This document shows positions 23,481-37,599 of a stretch of DNA of 64,000 nt, piece by piece. This DNA comes from Xylocopa sonorina. Lineage: Eukaryota > Arthropoda > Insecta > Hymenoptera > Apidae. The notes beneath the pieces are model-generated. The model was not told the DNA's origin, ran no database searches, and saw nothing but the letters and a program-made list of their open reading frames with translations. The position numbers and the translations under genes were made by a program. The stretch covers positions 1 through 64,000 of the forward strand of contig NW_027490229.1 of assembly GCF_050948175.1 (NCBI RefSeq). The letters are read 5' to 3'. Every line of letters begins with the position of its first letter. The stretch's first letter is position 1.

Positions 23481-25046
23481 GTTTGCAGATGTCTACGTAT
23501 CGAAGCAATAGAGTTCAAATGCTTCTTAAAACGAGATATTGCATCTCATATCTATGTTTCATGATAAGATATAATATTCATTGCGAAGTGTTATATATTC
23601 CTCGTCTACGATTCAAATGAATGTAAATGCGACACTTCCTTGTAAGGAAATAGCGTTTGCAGATGTCTACGTATCGTAGCAATAGAGTTCTAATGCTTCT
23701 TAAAACGCGATATCGCATCACATTTCTATGTTTCATGGTAAGATATAATATGATTTGCGGAGTGTTATGTTTTCCTCGTCTACACTTCAAATGAATGTGA
23801 ATGCGACACTTCCTCGCTGGGAAATAGCGTTTGCAGATGTCTACGTATCGTAGCAGTAGAGTTCTAATGCTTCTTGAAACGCGATATCGCATCTCATTTC
23901 TATGTTTCATGGTAAGATATAATATGATTTGCGAAGTGTTATGTATTCCTCGTGTACACATCAAATGAATGTAAATGCGACACTTCTTTGCAAGGAAATA
24001 GCGTTCGCAGATGTCAACGTATCGTAGCAATGGATTTCTGATGCTTCTGAAATCGCGATATCGCATCTCATTTCTATGTTTCATGGTAAGATATAATATG
24101 ATTTGCGACGTGTTATGTATTCCTCGTCTACACTTCAAATGAATGTAAATGCGACACTTCTTTGCAAGGAAATAGCGTTTGCAGATGTCTACGTATCGTT
24201 GCAATAGAGTTCTTATGATTCTTAAAACGCGATATCGCATCACATTTCTATGTTTCATGGTAAGATATAATATGATTTGCGGAGTGATATGTATTCCTAC
24301 TCTACACTTCAAATGAATGTAAATGCGACACTTCCTTGCAAGGAAATAGCGTTTGCAGATGTCTACGTAACGTAGCAATAGAGTTCTTATGATTCTTAAA
24401 ACGCGATATCGCATCTCATTTCTATGTTTCATGGTAAGATATAATATGATTTGCGAAGTGTTATGTATTCCTCGTCTACACTTCAAATGAATGTAAATGC
24501 GACAATTCTTTGCAAGGAAATAGCGTTTGCAGATGTCTACGTATCGTTGCAATAGAGTTCTTATGATTCTTAAAACGCGATATCGCATAACATTTCTATG
24601 TTTCATGGTAAGATATAATATGATTTGCGGAGTGATATGTATTCCTACTCTACACTTCAAATGAATGTAAATGCTACACTTCCTTGCGAGGAAATAGCAT
24701 TTGCAGATGTCTACGTAACGTAGCAATAGAGTTCTAATGCTTCTTAAAACGCGATATCGCATCTCATTTCTATGTTTCATGGTAAGATATAATTTGATTT
24801 GCGGAGTGTTATGTATTCCTCGTCTACACTTCAAATGAATGTGAATGCGACACTTCCTCGCTAGGGAATAGCGTTTGCAGATGTCTGCGTATCGTAGCAG
24901 TAGAGTTCTAATGCTCCTTAAAACGCGATATCGCATCTCATTTCTATGTTTCATGGTAAGATATAATATGATTTGCGAAGTGTTATGTATTCCTCGTCTA
25001 CACATCAAATGAATGTAAATGCGACACTTTCTTGCAAGGGAATAGC
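23481..25046. repeat. 9-monomer B-bounded module, copy c (1,566 bp)
   Basis: This is a full-length module with the GTCAACGTATCG, CTGAAATCGCG, GCATAACATTTC and TGCTACACTTCC markers in order. It is followed by another B monomer at exactly 1,566 bases. Confidence 0.88.
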
Positions 25047-27134
25047 GTTTGCAGATGTCTACGTATCGGAGCAATAGAGTTCAAATGCTTCTTAAAACGA
25101 GATATTGCATCTCATATCTATGTTTCATGATAAGATATAATATTCATTGCGAAGTGTTATATATTCCTCGTCTACAATTCAAATGAATGTAAATGCGACA
25201 CTTCCTTGCAAGGAAATAGCGTTTGCAGATGTCTACGTATCGTAGCAATAGAGTTCTGATGCTTCTTAAAACGCGATATCGCATCTCATTTCTATGTTTC
25301 ATGGTAAGATATAATATGATTTGCGAAGTGTTATGTATTCCTCGTCTACACTTCAAATGAATGTAAATGCGACACTATCTTGCAAGGAAATAGCGTTTGC
25401 AGATGTCTACGTATTGTAGCAATTGATTTCTGATGCTTCTTAAAACGCGATATCGCATCTCATTTCTATGTTTCATGGTAAGATATAATATGATTTGCGA
25501 AGTGTTATGTATTCCTCGTCTACACTTCAAATGAATGTAAATGCGACAATTCTTTGCAAGGAAATAGCGTTTGCAGATGTCTACGTATCGTAGCAATAGT
25601 GTTCTAATGCTTCTTAAAACGCGATATCGCATCTCATTTCTATGTTTCATGGTAAGATCTAATATGATTTGCGGAGTGATATGTATTCCTACTCTACACT
25701 TCAAATGAATGTGAATGCGACACTTCCTCGCTAGGAAATAGTGTCTGCAGATGTCTGCGTATCGTAGCAGTAGAGCTCTAATGCTTCTTAAAACGCGATA
25801 TCGCATCTCATTTCTATGTTTCATGGTAAGATATAATATGATTTGCTAAGTGTCATGCATTCCTCGTCCACACTTCAAATGAATGTAAATGCGACACTTC
25901 CTTGCAAGGAAATAGCGTTTGCAGATGTCTACGTATCGTAGCAATAGAGTTCTTATGATTCTTAAAACGCGATATCGCATCTCATTTCTATGTTTCATGG
26001 TAGGATATAATATGATTTGCGAAGAGTTATGTATTCCTCGTCTACACTTCAAATGAATGTAAATGCGACACTATCTTGCAAGGAAATAGCGTTTGCAGAT
26101 GTCTACGTATTGTAGCAATTGATTTCTGATGCTTCTTAAAACGCGATATCGCATCTCATTTCTATGTTTCATGGTAAGATATAATATGATTTGCGAAGTG
26201 TTATGTATTCCTCGTCTACACTTCAAATGAATGTAAATGCGACAATTCTTTGCAAGGAAATAGCGTTTGCAGATGTCTACGTATCGTAGCAATAGAGTTC
26301 TAATGCTTCTTAAAACGCGATATCGCATCTCATTTCTATGTTTCATGGTAAGATCTAATATGATTTGCGGAGTGATATGTATTCCTACTCTACACTTCAA
26401 ATGAATGTGAATGCGACACTTCCTCGCTAGGAAATAGTGTTTGCAGATGTCTGCGTATCGTAGCAGTAGAGCTCTAATGCTTCTTAAAACGCGATATCGC
26501 ATCTCATTTCTATGTTTCATGGTATGATATAATATGATTTGCGAAGTGTTATGTATTCCTCGTCTACACATCAAATGAATGTAAATGCGACACTTTCTTG
26601 CAAGGAAATAGCGTTTGCAGATGTCTACGTATCGAAGCAATAGAGTTCAAATGCTTCTTAAAACGAGATATTGCATCTCATATCTATGTTTCATGATAGG
26701 ATATAATATTCATTGCGAAGTGTTATATATTCCTCGTCTACGATTCAAATGAATGTAAATGCGACACTTCCTTGCAAGGAAATAGCGTTTGCAGATGTCT
26801 ACGTATCGTAGCAATAGAGTTCTAATGCTTCTTAAAACGCGATATCGAATCACATTTCTATGTTTCATGGTAAGATATAATATGATTTGCGGAGTGTTAT
26901 GTATTCCTCGTCTACACTTCAAATGAATGTGAATGCGACTCTTCCTCGCTAGGAAATAGCGTTTGCAGATGTCTGCGTATCGTAGCAGTAGAGTTCTAAT
27001 GCTTCTTAAAACGCGATATCGCATCTCATTTCTATGTTTCATGGTAAGATATAATATGATTTGCGAAGTGTTATGTATTCCTCGTCTACACATCAAATGA
27101 ATGTAAATGCGACACTTTCTTGCAAGGGAATAGC

Positions 27135-28700
27135 GTTTGCAGATGTCTACGTATCGAAGCAATAGAGTTCAAATGCTTCTTAAAACGAGATATTGCATCT
27201 CATATCTATGTTTCATGATAAGATATAATATTCATTGCGAAGTGTTATATATTCCTCGTCTACGATTCAAATGAATGTAAATGCGACACTTCCTTGTAAG
27301 GAAATAGCGTTTGCAGATGTCTACGTATCGTAGCAATAGAGTTCTAATGCTTCTTAAAACGCGATATCGCATCACATTTCTATGTTTCATGGTAAGATAT
27401 AATATGATTTGCGGAGTGTTATGTTTTCCTCGTCTACACTTCAAATGAATGTGAATGCGACACTTCCTCGCTAGGAAATAGCGTTTGCAGATGTCTACGT
27501 ATCGTAGCAGTAGAGTTCTAATGCTTCTTGAAACGCGATATCGCATCTCATTTCTATGTTTCATGGTAAGATATAATATGATTTGCGAAGTGTTATGTAT
27601 TCCTCGTGTACACATCAAATGAATGTAAATGCGACACTTCTTTGCAAGGAAATAGCGTTCGCAGATGTCAACGTATCGTAGCAATGGATTTCTGATGCTT
27701 CTGAAATCGCGATATCGCATCTCATTTCTATGTTTCATGGTAAGATATAATATGATTTGCGACGTGTTATGTATTCCTCGTCTACACTTCAAATGAATGT
27801 AAATGCGACACTTCTTTGCAAGGAAATAGCGTTTGCAGATGTCTACGTATCGTTGCAATAGAGTTCTTATGATTCTTAAAACGCGATATCGCATCACATT
27901 TCTATGTTTCATGGTAAGATATAATATGATTTGCGGAGTGATATGTATTCCTACTCTACACTTCAAATGAATGTAAATGCGACACTTCCTTGCAAGGAAA
28001 TAGCGTTTGCAGATGTCTACGTAACGTAGCAATAGAGTTCTTATGATTCTTAAAACGCGATATCGCATCTCATTTCTATGTTTCATGGTAAGATATAATA
28101 TGATTTGCGAAGTGTTATGTATTCCTCGTCTACACTTCAAATGAATGTAAATGCGACAATTCTTTGCAAGGAAATAGCGTTTGCAGATGTCTACGTATCG
28201 TTGCAATAGAGTTCTTATGATCCTTAAAACGCGATATCGCATAACATTTCTATGTTTCATGGTAAGATATAATATGATTTGCGGAGTGATATGTATTCCT
28301 ACTCTACACTTCAAATGAATGTAAATGCTACACTTCCTTGCGAGGAAATAGCGTTTGCAGATGTCTACGTAACGTAGCAATAGAGTTCTAATGCTTCTTA
28401 AAACGCGATATCGCATCTCATTTCTATGTTTCATGGTAAGATATAATTTGATTTGCGGAGTGTTATGTATTCCTCGTCTACACTTCAAATGAATGTGAAT
28501 GCGACACTTCCTCGCTAGGGAATAGCGTTTGCAGATGTCTGCGTATCGTAGCAGTAGAGTTCTAATGCTCCTTAAAACGCGATATCGCATCTCATTTCTA
28601 TGTTTCATGGTAAGATATAATATGATTTGCGAAGTGTTATGTATTCCTCGTCTACACATCAAATGAATGTAAATGCGACACTTTCTTGCAAGGGAATAGC
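27135..28700. repeat. 9-monomer B-bounded module, copy d (1,566 bp)
   Basis: It is 3,654 bases (21 monomers) downstream of copy c and has the same markers. I saw only isolated substitutions, for example TGATCCTTAAAACG near 28,219. Confidence 0.88.
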
Positions 28701-29917
28701 GTTTGCAGATGTCTACGTATCGGAGCAATAGAGTTCAAATGCTTCTTAAAACGAGATATTGCATCTCATATCTATGTTTCATGATAAGATATAATATTCA
28801 TTGCGAAGTGTTATATATTCCTCGTCTACAATTCAAATGAATGTAAATGCGACACTTCCTTGCAAGGACATAGCGTTTGCAGATGTCTACGTATCGTAGC
28901 AATAGAGTTCTAATGCTTCTTAAAACGCGATATCGCATCACATTTCTATGTTTCATGGTAAGATATAATATGATTTGCGGAGTGTTATGTATTACTCGTC
29001 TACACTTCAAATGAATGTGAATGCGACACTTCCTCGCTAGGAAATAGCGTATGCAGATGTCTACGTATCGTAGCAGTAGAGTTCTAATGCTTCTTGAAAC
29101 GCGATATCGCATCTCATTTCTATGTTTCATGGTAAGATATAATATGATTTGCGAAGTGTTATGTATTCCTCGTGTACACATCAAATGAATGTAAATGCGA
29201 CACTTCCTTGCAAGGAAATAGCGTTTGCAGATGTCTACGTATCGTAGCAATAGAGTTCTGATGCTTCTTAAAACGCGATATCGCATCTCATTTCTATGTT
29301 CATGGTAAGATATAATATGATTTGCGAAGTGTTATGTATTCCTCGTCTACACTTCAAATGAATGTAAATGCGACACTATCTTGCAAGGAAATAGCGTTTG
29401 CAGATGTCTACGTATTGTAGCAATTGATTTCTGATGCTTCTTAAAACGCGATATCGCATCTCATTTCTATGTTTCATGGTAAGATATAATATGATTTGCG
29501 AAGTGTTATGTATTCCTCGTCTACACTTCAAATGAATGTAAATGCGACAATTCTTTGCAAGGAAATAGCGTTTGCAGATGTCTACGTATCGTAGCAATAG
29601 AGTTCTAATGCTTCTTAAAACGCGATATCGCATCTCATTTCTATGTTTCATGGTAAGATCTAATATGATTTGCGGAGTGATATGTATTCCTACTCTACAC
29701 TTCAAATGAATGTGAATGCGACACTTCCTCGCTAGGAAATAGTGTTTGCAGATGTCTGCGTATCGTAGCAGTAGAGCTCTAATGCTTCTTAAAACGCGAT
29801 ATCGCATCTCATTTCTATGTTTCATGGTATGATATAATATGATTTGCGAAGTGTTATGTATTCCTCGTCTACACATCAAATGAATGTAAATGCGACACTT
29901 TCTTGCAAGGAAATAGC

Positions 29918-31483
29918 GTTTGCAGATGTCTACGTATCGAAGCAATAGAGTTCAAATGCTTCTTAAAACGAGATATTGCATCTCATATCTATGTTTCATG
30001 ATAAGATATAATATTCATTGCGAAGTGTTATATATTCCTCGTCTACGATTCAAATGAATGTAAATGCGACACTTCCTTGTAAGGAAATAGCGTTTGCAGA
30101 TGTCTACGTATCGTAGCAATAGAGTTCTAATGCTTCTTAAAACGCGATATCGCATCACATTTCTATGTTTCATGGTAAGATATAATATGATTTGCGGAGT
30201 GTTATGTTTTCCTCGTCTACACTTCAAATGAATGTGAATGCGACACTTCCTCGCCAGGAAATAGCGTTTGCAGATGTCTACGTATCGTAGCAGTAGAGTT
30301 CTAATGCTTCTTGAAACGCGATATCGCATCTCATTTCTATGTTTCATGGTAAGATATAATATGATTTGCGAAGTGTTATGTATTCCTCGTGTACACATCA
30401 AATGAATGTAAATGCGACACTTCTTTGCAAGGAAATAGCGTTCGCAGATGTCAACGTATCGTAGCAATGGATTTCTGATGCTTCTGAAATCGCGATATCG
30501 CATCTCATTTCTATGTTTCATGGTAAGATATAATATGATTTGCGACGTGTTATGTATTCCTCGTCTACACTTCAAATGAATGTAAATGCGACACTTCTTT
30601 GCAAGGAAATAGCGTTTGCAGATGTCTACGTATCGTTGCAATAGAGTTCTTATGATTCTTAAAACGCGATATCGCATCACATTTCTATGTTTCATGGTAA
30701 GATATAATATGATTTGCGGAGTGATATGTATTCCTACTCTACACTTCAAATGAATGTAAATGCGACACTTCCTTGCAAGGAAATAGCGTTTGCAGATGTC
30801 TACGTAACGTAGCAATAGAGTTCTTATGATTCTTAAAACGCGATATCGCATCTCATTTCTATGTTTCATGGTAAGATATAATATGATTTGCGAAGTGTTA
30901 TGTATTCCTCGTCTACACTTCAAATGAATGTAAATGCGACAATTCTTTGCAAGGAAATAGCGTTTGCAGATGTCTACGTATCGTTGCAATAGAGTTCTTA
31001 TGATTCTTAAAACGCGATATCGCATAACATTTCTATGTTTCATGGTAAGATATAATATGATTTGCGGAGTGATATGTATTCCTACTCTACACTTCAAATG
31101 AATGTAAATGCTACACTTCCTTTCGAGGAAATAGCGTTTGCAGATGTCTACGTAACGTAGCAATAGAGTTCTAATGCTTCTTAAAACGCGATATCGCATC
31201 TCATTTCTATGTTTCATGGTAAGATATAATTTGATTTGCGGAGTGTTATGTATTCCTCGTCTACACTTCAAATGAATGTGAATGCGACACTTCCTCGCTA
31301 GGGAATAGCGTTTGCAGATGTCTGCGTATCGTAGCAGTAGAGTTCTAATGCTCCTTAAAACGCGATATCGCATCTCATTTCTATGTTTCATGGTAAGATA
31401 TAATATGATTTGCGAAGTGTTATGTATTCCTCGTCTACACATCAAATGAATGTAAATGCGACACTTTCTTGCAAGGGAATAGC
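29918..31483. repeat. 9-monomer B-bounded module, copy e (1,566 bp)
   Basis: It is 2,783 bases after copy d (16 monomers less the base lost near 29,299). Private variants include CTCGCCAGGAAAT near 30,251 and CCTTTCGAGG near 31,120. The latter recurs near 32,513, so part of this module was copied again just downstream. Confidence 0.88.
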
Positions 31484-33397
31484 GTTTGCAGATGTCTACG
31501 TATCGGAGCAATAGAGTTCAAATGCTTCTTAAAACGAGATATTGCATCTCATATCTATGTTTCATGATAAGATATAATATTCATTGCGAAGTGTTATATA
31601 TTCCTCGTCTACAATTCAAATGAATGTAAATGCGACACTTCCTTGCAAGGACATAGCGTTTGCAGATGTCTACGTATCGTAGCAATAGAGTTCTAATGCT
31701 TCTTAAAACGCGATATCGCATCACATTTCTATGTTTCATGGTAAGATATAATATGATTTGCGGAGTGTTATGTATTACTCGTCTACACTTCAAATGAATG
31801 TGAATGCGACACTTCCTCGCTAGGAAATAGCGTATGCAGATGTCTACGTATCGTAGCAGTAGAGTTCTAATGCTTCTTGAAACGCGATATCGCATCTCAT
31901 TTCTATGTTTCATGGTAAGATATAATATGATTTGCGAAGTGTTATGTATTCCTCGTCTACACTTCAAATGAATGTAAATGCTACAATTCTTTGCAAGGAA
32001 ATAGCGTTTGCAGATGTCTACGTATCGGAGCAATAGTGTTCTAATGCTTCTTAAAACGCGATATCGCATCTCATTTCTATGTTTCATGGTAAGATCTAAT
32101 ATGATTTGCGGAGTGATATGTATTCCTACTCTACACTTCAAATGAATGTAAATGCGACACTTCCTTGCAAGGAAATAGCGTTTGCAGATGTCTACGTAAC
32201 GTAGCAATAGAGTTCTTATGATTCTTAAAACGCGATATCGCATCTCATTTCTATGTTTCATGGTAAGATATAATATGATTTGCGAAGTGTTATGTATTCC
32301 TCGTCTACACTTCAAATGAATGTAAATGCGACAATTCTTTGCAAGGAAATAGCGTTTGCAGATGTCTACGTATCGTTGCAATAGAGTTCTTATGATTCTT
32401 AAAACGCGATATCGCATAACATTTCTATGTTTCATGGTAAGATATAATATGATTTGCGGAGTGATATGTATTCCTACTCTACACTTCAAATGAATGTAAA
32501 TGCTACACTTCCTTTCGAGGAAATAGCGTTTGCAGATGTCTACGTAACGTAGCAATAGAGTTCTAATGCTTCTTAAAACGCGATATCGCATCTCATTTCT
32601 ATGTTTCATGGTAAGATATAATTTGATTTGCGGAGTGTTATGTATTCCTCGTCTACACTTCAAATGAATGTGAATGCGACACTTCCTCGCTAGGAAATAG
32701 CGTATGCAGATGTCTACGTATCGTAGCAGTAGAGTTCTAATGCTTCTTGAAACGCGATATCGCATCTCATTTCTATGTTTCATGGTAAGATATAATATGA
32801 TTTGCGAAGTGTTATGTATTCCTCGTCTACACTTCAAATGAATGTAAATGCTACAATTCTTTGCAAGGAAATAGCGTTTGCAGATGTCTACGTATCGGAG
32901 CAATAGTGTTCTAATGCTTCTTAAAACGCGATATCGCATCTCATTTCTATGTTTCATGGTAAGATCTAATATGATTTGCGGAGTGATATGTATTCCTACT
33001 CTACACTTCAAATGAATGTGAATGCGACACTTCCTCGCTAGGAAATAGTGTTTGCAGATGTCTGCGTATCGTAGCAGTAGAGCTCTAATGCTTCTTAAAA
33101 CGCGACATCGCATCTCATTTCTATGTTTCATGGTAAGATATAATATGATTTGCTAAGTGTCATGCATTCCTCGTCCACACTTCAAATGAATGTAAATGCG
33201 ACACTTCCTTGCAAGGAAATAGCGTTTGCAGATGTCTACGTATCGTAGCAATAGAGTTCTTATGATTCTTAAAACGCGATATCGCATCTCATTTCTATGT
33301 TTCATGGTAAGATATAATATGATTTGCGAAGAGTTATGTATTCCTCGTCTACACTTCAAATGAATGTAAATACGACACTTCTTTGCAAGGAAATAGC
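31484..33397. repeat. 11-monomer module containing a direct internal duplication
   Basis: Between B monomers at 31,484 and 33,398 the stretch around 31,813-32,100 (GCGTATGCAG, TGCTACAATTC, CGGAGCAATAGTG) recurs around 32,700-32,970. The intervening block matches the CCTTTCGAGG region of copy e. The module therefore looks like a recombination product of two different modules. Confidence 0.75.
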
Positions 33398-33919
33398 GTT
33401 TGCAGATGTCTACGTATCGAAGCAATAGAGTTCAAATGCTTCTTAAAACGAGATATTGCATCTCATATCTATGTTTCATGATAAGAAATAATATTCATTG
33501 CGAAGTGTTATGCATTCCTCGTCTACGATTCAAATGAATGTAAATGCGACACTTCCTTGCAAGGAAATAGCGTTTGCAGATGTCTACGTATCGTAGCAAT
33601 AGAGTTCTTATGATTCTTAAAACGCGATATCGCATCTCATTTCTATGTTTCATGGTAAGATATAATATGATTTGCGGAGTGTTATGTATTCCTCGTCTAC
33701 ACTTCAAATGAATGTGAATGCGACACTTCCTCGCTAGGAAATAGCGTTTGCAGATGTCTGCGTATCGTAGCAGTAGAGTTCTAATGCTTGTTAAAACGCG
33801 ATATCGCATCTCATTTCTATGTTTCATGGTAAGATATAATATGATTTGCGAAGTGTTATGTATTCCTCGTCTACACATCAAATGAATGTAAATGCGACAC
33901 TTTCTTGCAAGGAAATAGC

Positions 33920-36900
33920 GTTTGCAGATGTCTACGTATCGAAGCAATAGAGTTCAAATGCTTCTTAAAACGAGATATTGCATCTCATATCTATGTTTCA
34001 TGATAGGATATAATATTCATTGCGAAGTGTTATATATTCCTCGTCTACGATTCAAATGAATGTAAATGCGACACTTCCTTGCCTAGGAAATAGCGTTTGC
34101 AGATGTCTACGTATCGTAGCAATAGAGTTCTAATGCTTCTTAAAACGCGATATCGAATCACATTTCTATGTTTCATGGTAAGATATAATATGATTTGCGG
34201 AGTGTTATGTATTCCTCGTCTACACTTCAAATGAATGTGAATGCGACACTTCCTCGCTAGGAAATAGCGTTTGCAGATGTCTGCGTATCGTAGCAGTAGA
34301 GTTCTAATGCTTCTTAAAACGCGATATCGCATCTCATTTCTATGTTTCATGGTAAGATAAAATATGATTTGCGAAGTGTTATGTATTCCTCGTCTACACA
34401 TCAAATGAATGTAAATGCGACACTTTCTTGCAAGGGAATAGCGTTTTCAGATGTCTACGTATCGTAGCAATAGAGTTCTGATGCTTCTTAAAACGCGATA
34501 TCGCATCTCATTTCTATGTTTCATGGTAAGATATAATATGATTTGCGAAGTGTTATGTATTCCTCGTCTACACTTCAAATGAATGTAAATGCGACACTAT
34601 CTTGCAAGGAAATAGCGTTTGCAGATGTCTACGTATTGTAGCAATTGATTTCTGATGCTTCTTAAAACGCGATATCGCATCTCATTTCTATGTTTCATGG
34701 TAAGATATAATATGATTTGCGAAGTGTTATGTATTCCTCGTCTACACTTCAAATGAATGTAAATGCGACAATTCTTTGCAAGGAAATAGCGTTTGCAGAT
34801 GTCTACGTATCGTAGCAATAGAGTTCTAATGCTTCTTAAAACGCGATATCGCATCTCATTTCTATGTTTCATGGTAAGATCTAATATGATTTGCGGAGTG
34901 ATATGTATTCCTACTCTACACTTCAAATGAATGTGAATGCGACACTTCCTCGCTAGGAAATAGTGTTTGCAGATGTCTGCGTATCGTAGCAGTAGAGCTC
35001 TAATGCTTCTTAAAACGCGATATCGCATCTCATTTCTATGTTTCATGGTATGATATAATATGATTTGCGAAGTGTTATGTATTCCTCGTCTACACATCAA
35101 ATGAATGTAAATGCGACACTTTCTTGCAAGGAAATAGCGTTTGCAGATGTCTACGTATCGAAGCAATAGAGCTCAAATGCTTCTTAAAACGAGATATTGC
35201 ATCTCATATCTATGTTTCATGATAAGATATAATATTCATTGCGAAGTGTTATGTATTCCTCGTCTACGATTCAAATGGATGTAAATGCGACACTTCCTTG
35301 CAAGGAAATAGCGTTTGCAGGTGTCTACGTATCGTAGCAATAGAGTTCTAATTCTTCTTAAAACGCGATATCGCATCTCATTTCTATGTTTCATGGTAAG
35401 ATATAATATGATTTGCTAAGTGTCATGCATTCCTCGTCCACACTTCAAATGAATGTAAATGCGACACTTCCTTGCAAGGAAATAGCGTTTGCAGATGTCT
35501 ACGTATCGTAGCAATAGAGTTCTTATGATTCTTAAAACGCGATATCGCATCTCATTTCTATGTTTCATGGTAAGATATAATATGATTTGCGAAGAGTTAT
35601 GTATTCCTCGTCTACACTTCAAATGAATGTAAATACGACACTTCTTTGCAAGGAAATAGCGTTTGCAGATGTCTACGTATCGAAGCAATAGAGTTCAAAT
35701 GCTTCTTAAAACGAGATATTGCATCTCATATCTATGTTTCATGATAAGAAATAATATTCATTGCGAAGTGTTATGCATTCCTCGTCTACGATTCAAATGA
35801 ATGTAAATGCGACACTTCCTTGCAAGGAAATAGCGTTTGCAGATGTCTACGTATCGTAGCAATAGAGTTCTTATGATTCTTAAAACGCGATATCGCATCT
35901 CATTTCTATGTTTCATGGTAAGATATAATATGATTTGCGGAGTGTTATGTATTCCTCGTCTACACTTCAAATGAATGTGAATGCGACACTTCCTCGCTAG
36001 GAAATAGCGTTTGCAGATGTCTGCGTATCGTAGCAGTAGAGTTCTAATGCTTCTTAAAACGCGATATCGCATCTCATTTCTATGTTTCATGGTAAGATAT
36101 AATATGATTTGCGAAGTGTTATGTATTCCTCGTCTACACATCAAATGAATGTAAATGCGACACTTTCTTGCAAGGAAATAGCGTTTGCAGATGTCTACGT
36201 ATCGAAGCAATAGAGTTCAAATGCTTCTTAAAACGAGATATTGCATCTCATATCTATGTTTCATGATAGGATATAATATTCATTGCGAAGTGTTATATAT
36301 TCCTCGTCTACGATTCAAATGAATGTAAATGCGACACTTCCTTGCAAGGAAATAGCGTTTGCAGATGTCTACGTATCGTAGCAATAGAGTTCTAATGCTT
36401 CTTAAAACGCGATATCGAATCACATTTCTATGTTTCATGGTAAGATATAATATGATTTGCGGAGTGTTATGTATTCCTCGTCTACACTTCAAATGAATGT
36501 GAATGCGACACTTCCTCGCTAGGAAATAGCGTTTGCAGATGTCTGCGTATCGTAGCAGTAGAGTTCTAATGCTTCTTAAAACGCGATATCGCATCTCATT
36601 TCTATGTTTCATGGTAAGATATAATATGATTTGCGAAGTGTTATGTATTCCTCGTCTACACATCAAATGAATGTAAATGCGACACTTTCTTGCAAGGGAA
36701 TAGCGTTTGCAGATGTCTACGTATCGAAGCAATAGAGTTCAAATGCTTCTTAAAACGAGATATTGCATCTCATATCTATGTTTCATGATAAGATATAATA
36801 TTCATTGCGAAGTGTTATATATTCCTCGTCTACGATTCAAATGAATGTAAATGCGACACTTCCTTGTAAGGAAATAGCGTTTGCAGATGTCTACGTATCG

Positions 36901-37405
36901 TAGCAATAGAGTTCTAATGCTTCTTAAAACGCGATATCGCATCACATTTCTATGTTTCATGGTAAGATATAATATGATTTGCGGAGTGTTATGTTTTCCT
37001 CGTCTACACTTCAAATGAATGTGAATGCGACACTTCCTCGCTAGGAAATAGCGTTTGCAGATGTCTACGTATCGTAGCAGTAGAGTTCTAATGCTTCTTG
37101 AAACGCGATATCGCATCTCATTTCTATGTTTCATGGTAAGATATAATATGATTTGCGAAGTGTTATGTATTCCTCGTGTACACATCAAATGAATGTAAAT
37201 GCGACACTTCTTTGCAAGGAAATAGCGTTCGCAGATGTCTACGTATCGTAGCAATGGATTTCTGATGCTTCTGAAATCGCGATATCGCATCTCATTTCTA
37301 TGTTTCATGGTAAGATATAATATGATTTGCGACGTGTTATGTACTCCTCGTCTACACTTCAAATGAATGTAAATGCGACACTTCTTTGCAAGGAAATAGC
37401 GTTTG
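33920..37405. repeat. Large duplication (3,655-bp step), copy 1
   Basis: From about 33,945 the order of monomers is the same as from about 37,600, at an offset of 3,655 bases (21 monomers plus one base). Both copies share the one-base insertion CCTTGCCTAGGAAAT (near 34,082 and 37,737), GCGTTTTCAGATG (near 34,440 and 38,095) and GATAAAATATG (near 34,357 and 38,012). Three consecutive 3-monomer modules lie at 35,139, 35,661 and 36,183. The match ends near 37,405/41,060. Confidence 0.88.
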
Positions 37406-37599
37406 CAGGTGTCTACGTATCGTAGCAATAGAGTTCTAATTCTTCTTAAAACGCGATATCGCATCTCATTTCTATGTTTCATGGTAAGATATAATATGAT
37501 TTGCTAAGTGTCATGCATTCCTCGTCCACACTTCAAATGAATGTAAATGCGACACTTCCTTGCAAGGAAATAGCGTTTGCAGATGTCTACGTATCGTAG
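37406..37599. repeat. Junction segment between the two large copies
   Basis: This is about one monomer carrying GCAGGTGTCTACG, TTCTAATTCTTC and GATTTGCTAAGTGTCATGC. It then enters a B monomer (start 37,575) that has CGTAG rather than the usual CGAAG at monomer position 21-25. The sequence resembles 35,315-35,510, so the exchange joined two non-equivalent but in-register points. Confidence 0.7.

Larger units (their letters stand above)
17403..33919. repeat. Modular higher-order satellite, central domain
   Basis: About 95 monomers are organised as B-bounded modules. B monomers start at 18,783, 19,479, 20,349, 20,871, 22,263, 23,481, 25,047, 26,613, 27,135, 28,701, 29,918, 31,484 and 33,398, giving spacings of 4, 5, 3, 8, 7, 9, 9, 3, 9, 7, 9 and 11 monomers. 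The 19,479-unit start resembles the 4-monomer part of the 16-mer. Indels are rare: one A gained near 17,441 and one T lost near 29,299. No gene and no non-satellite sequence was seen. Confidence 0.95.
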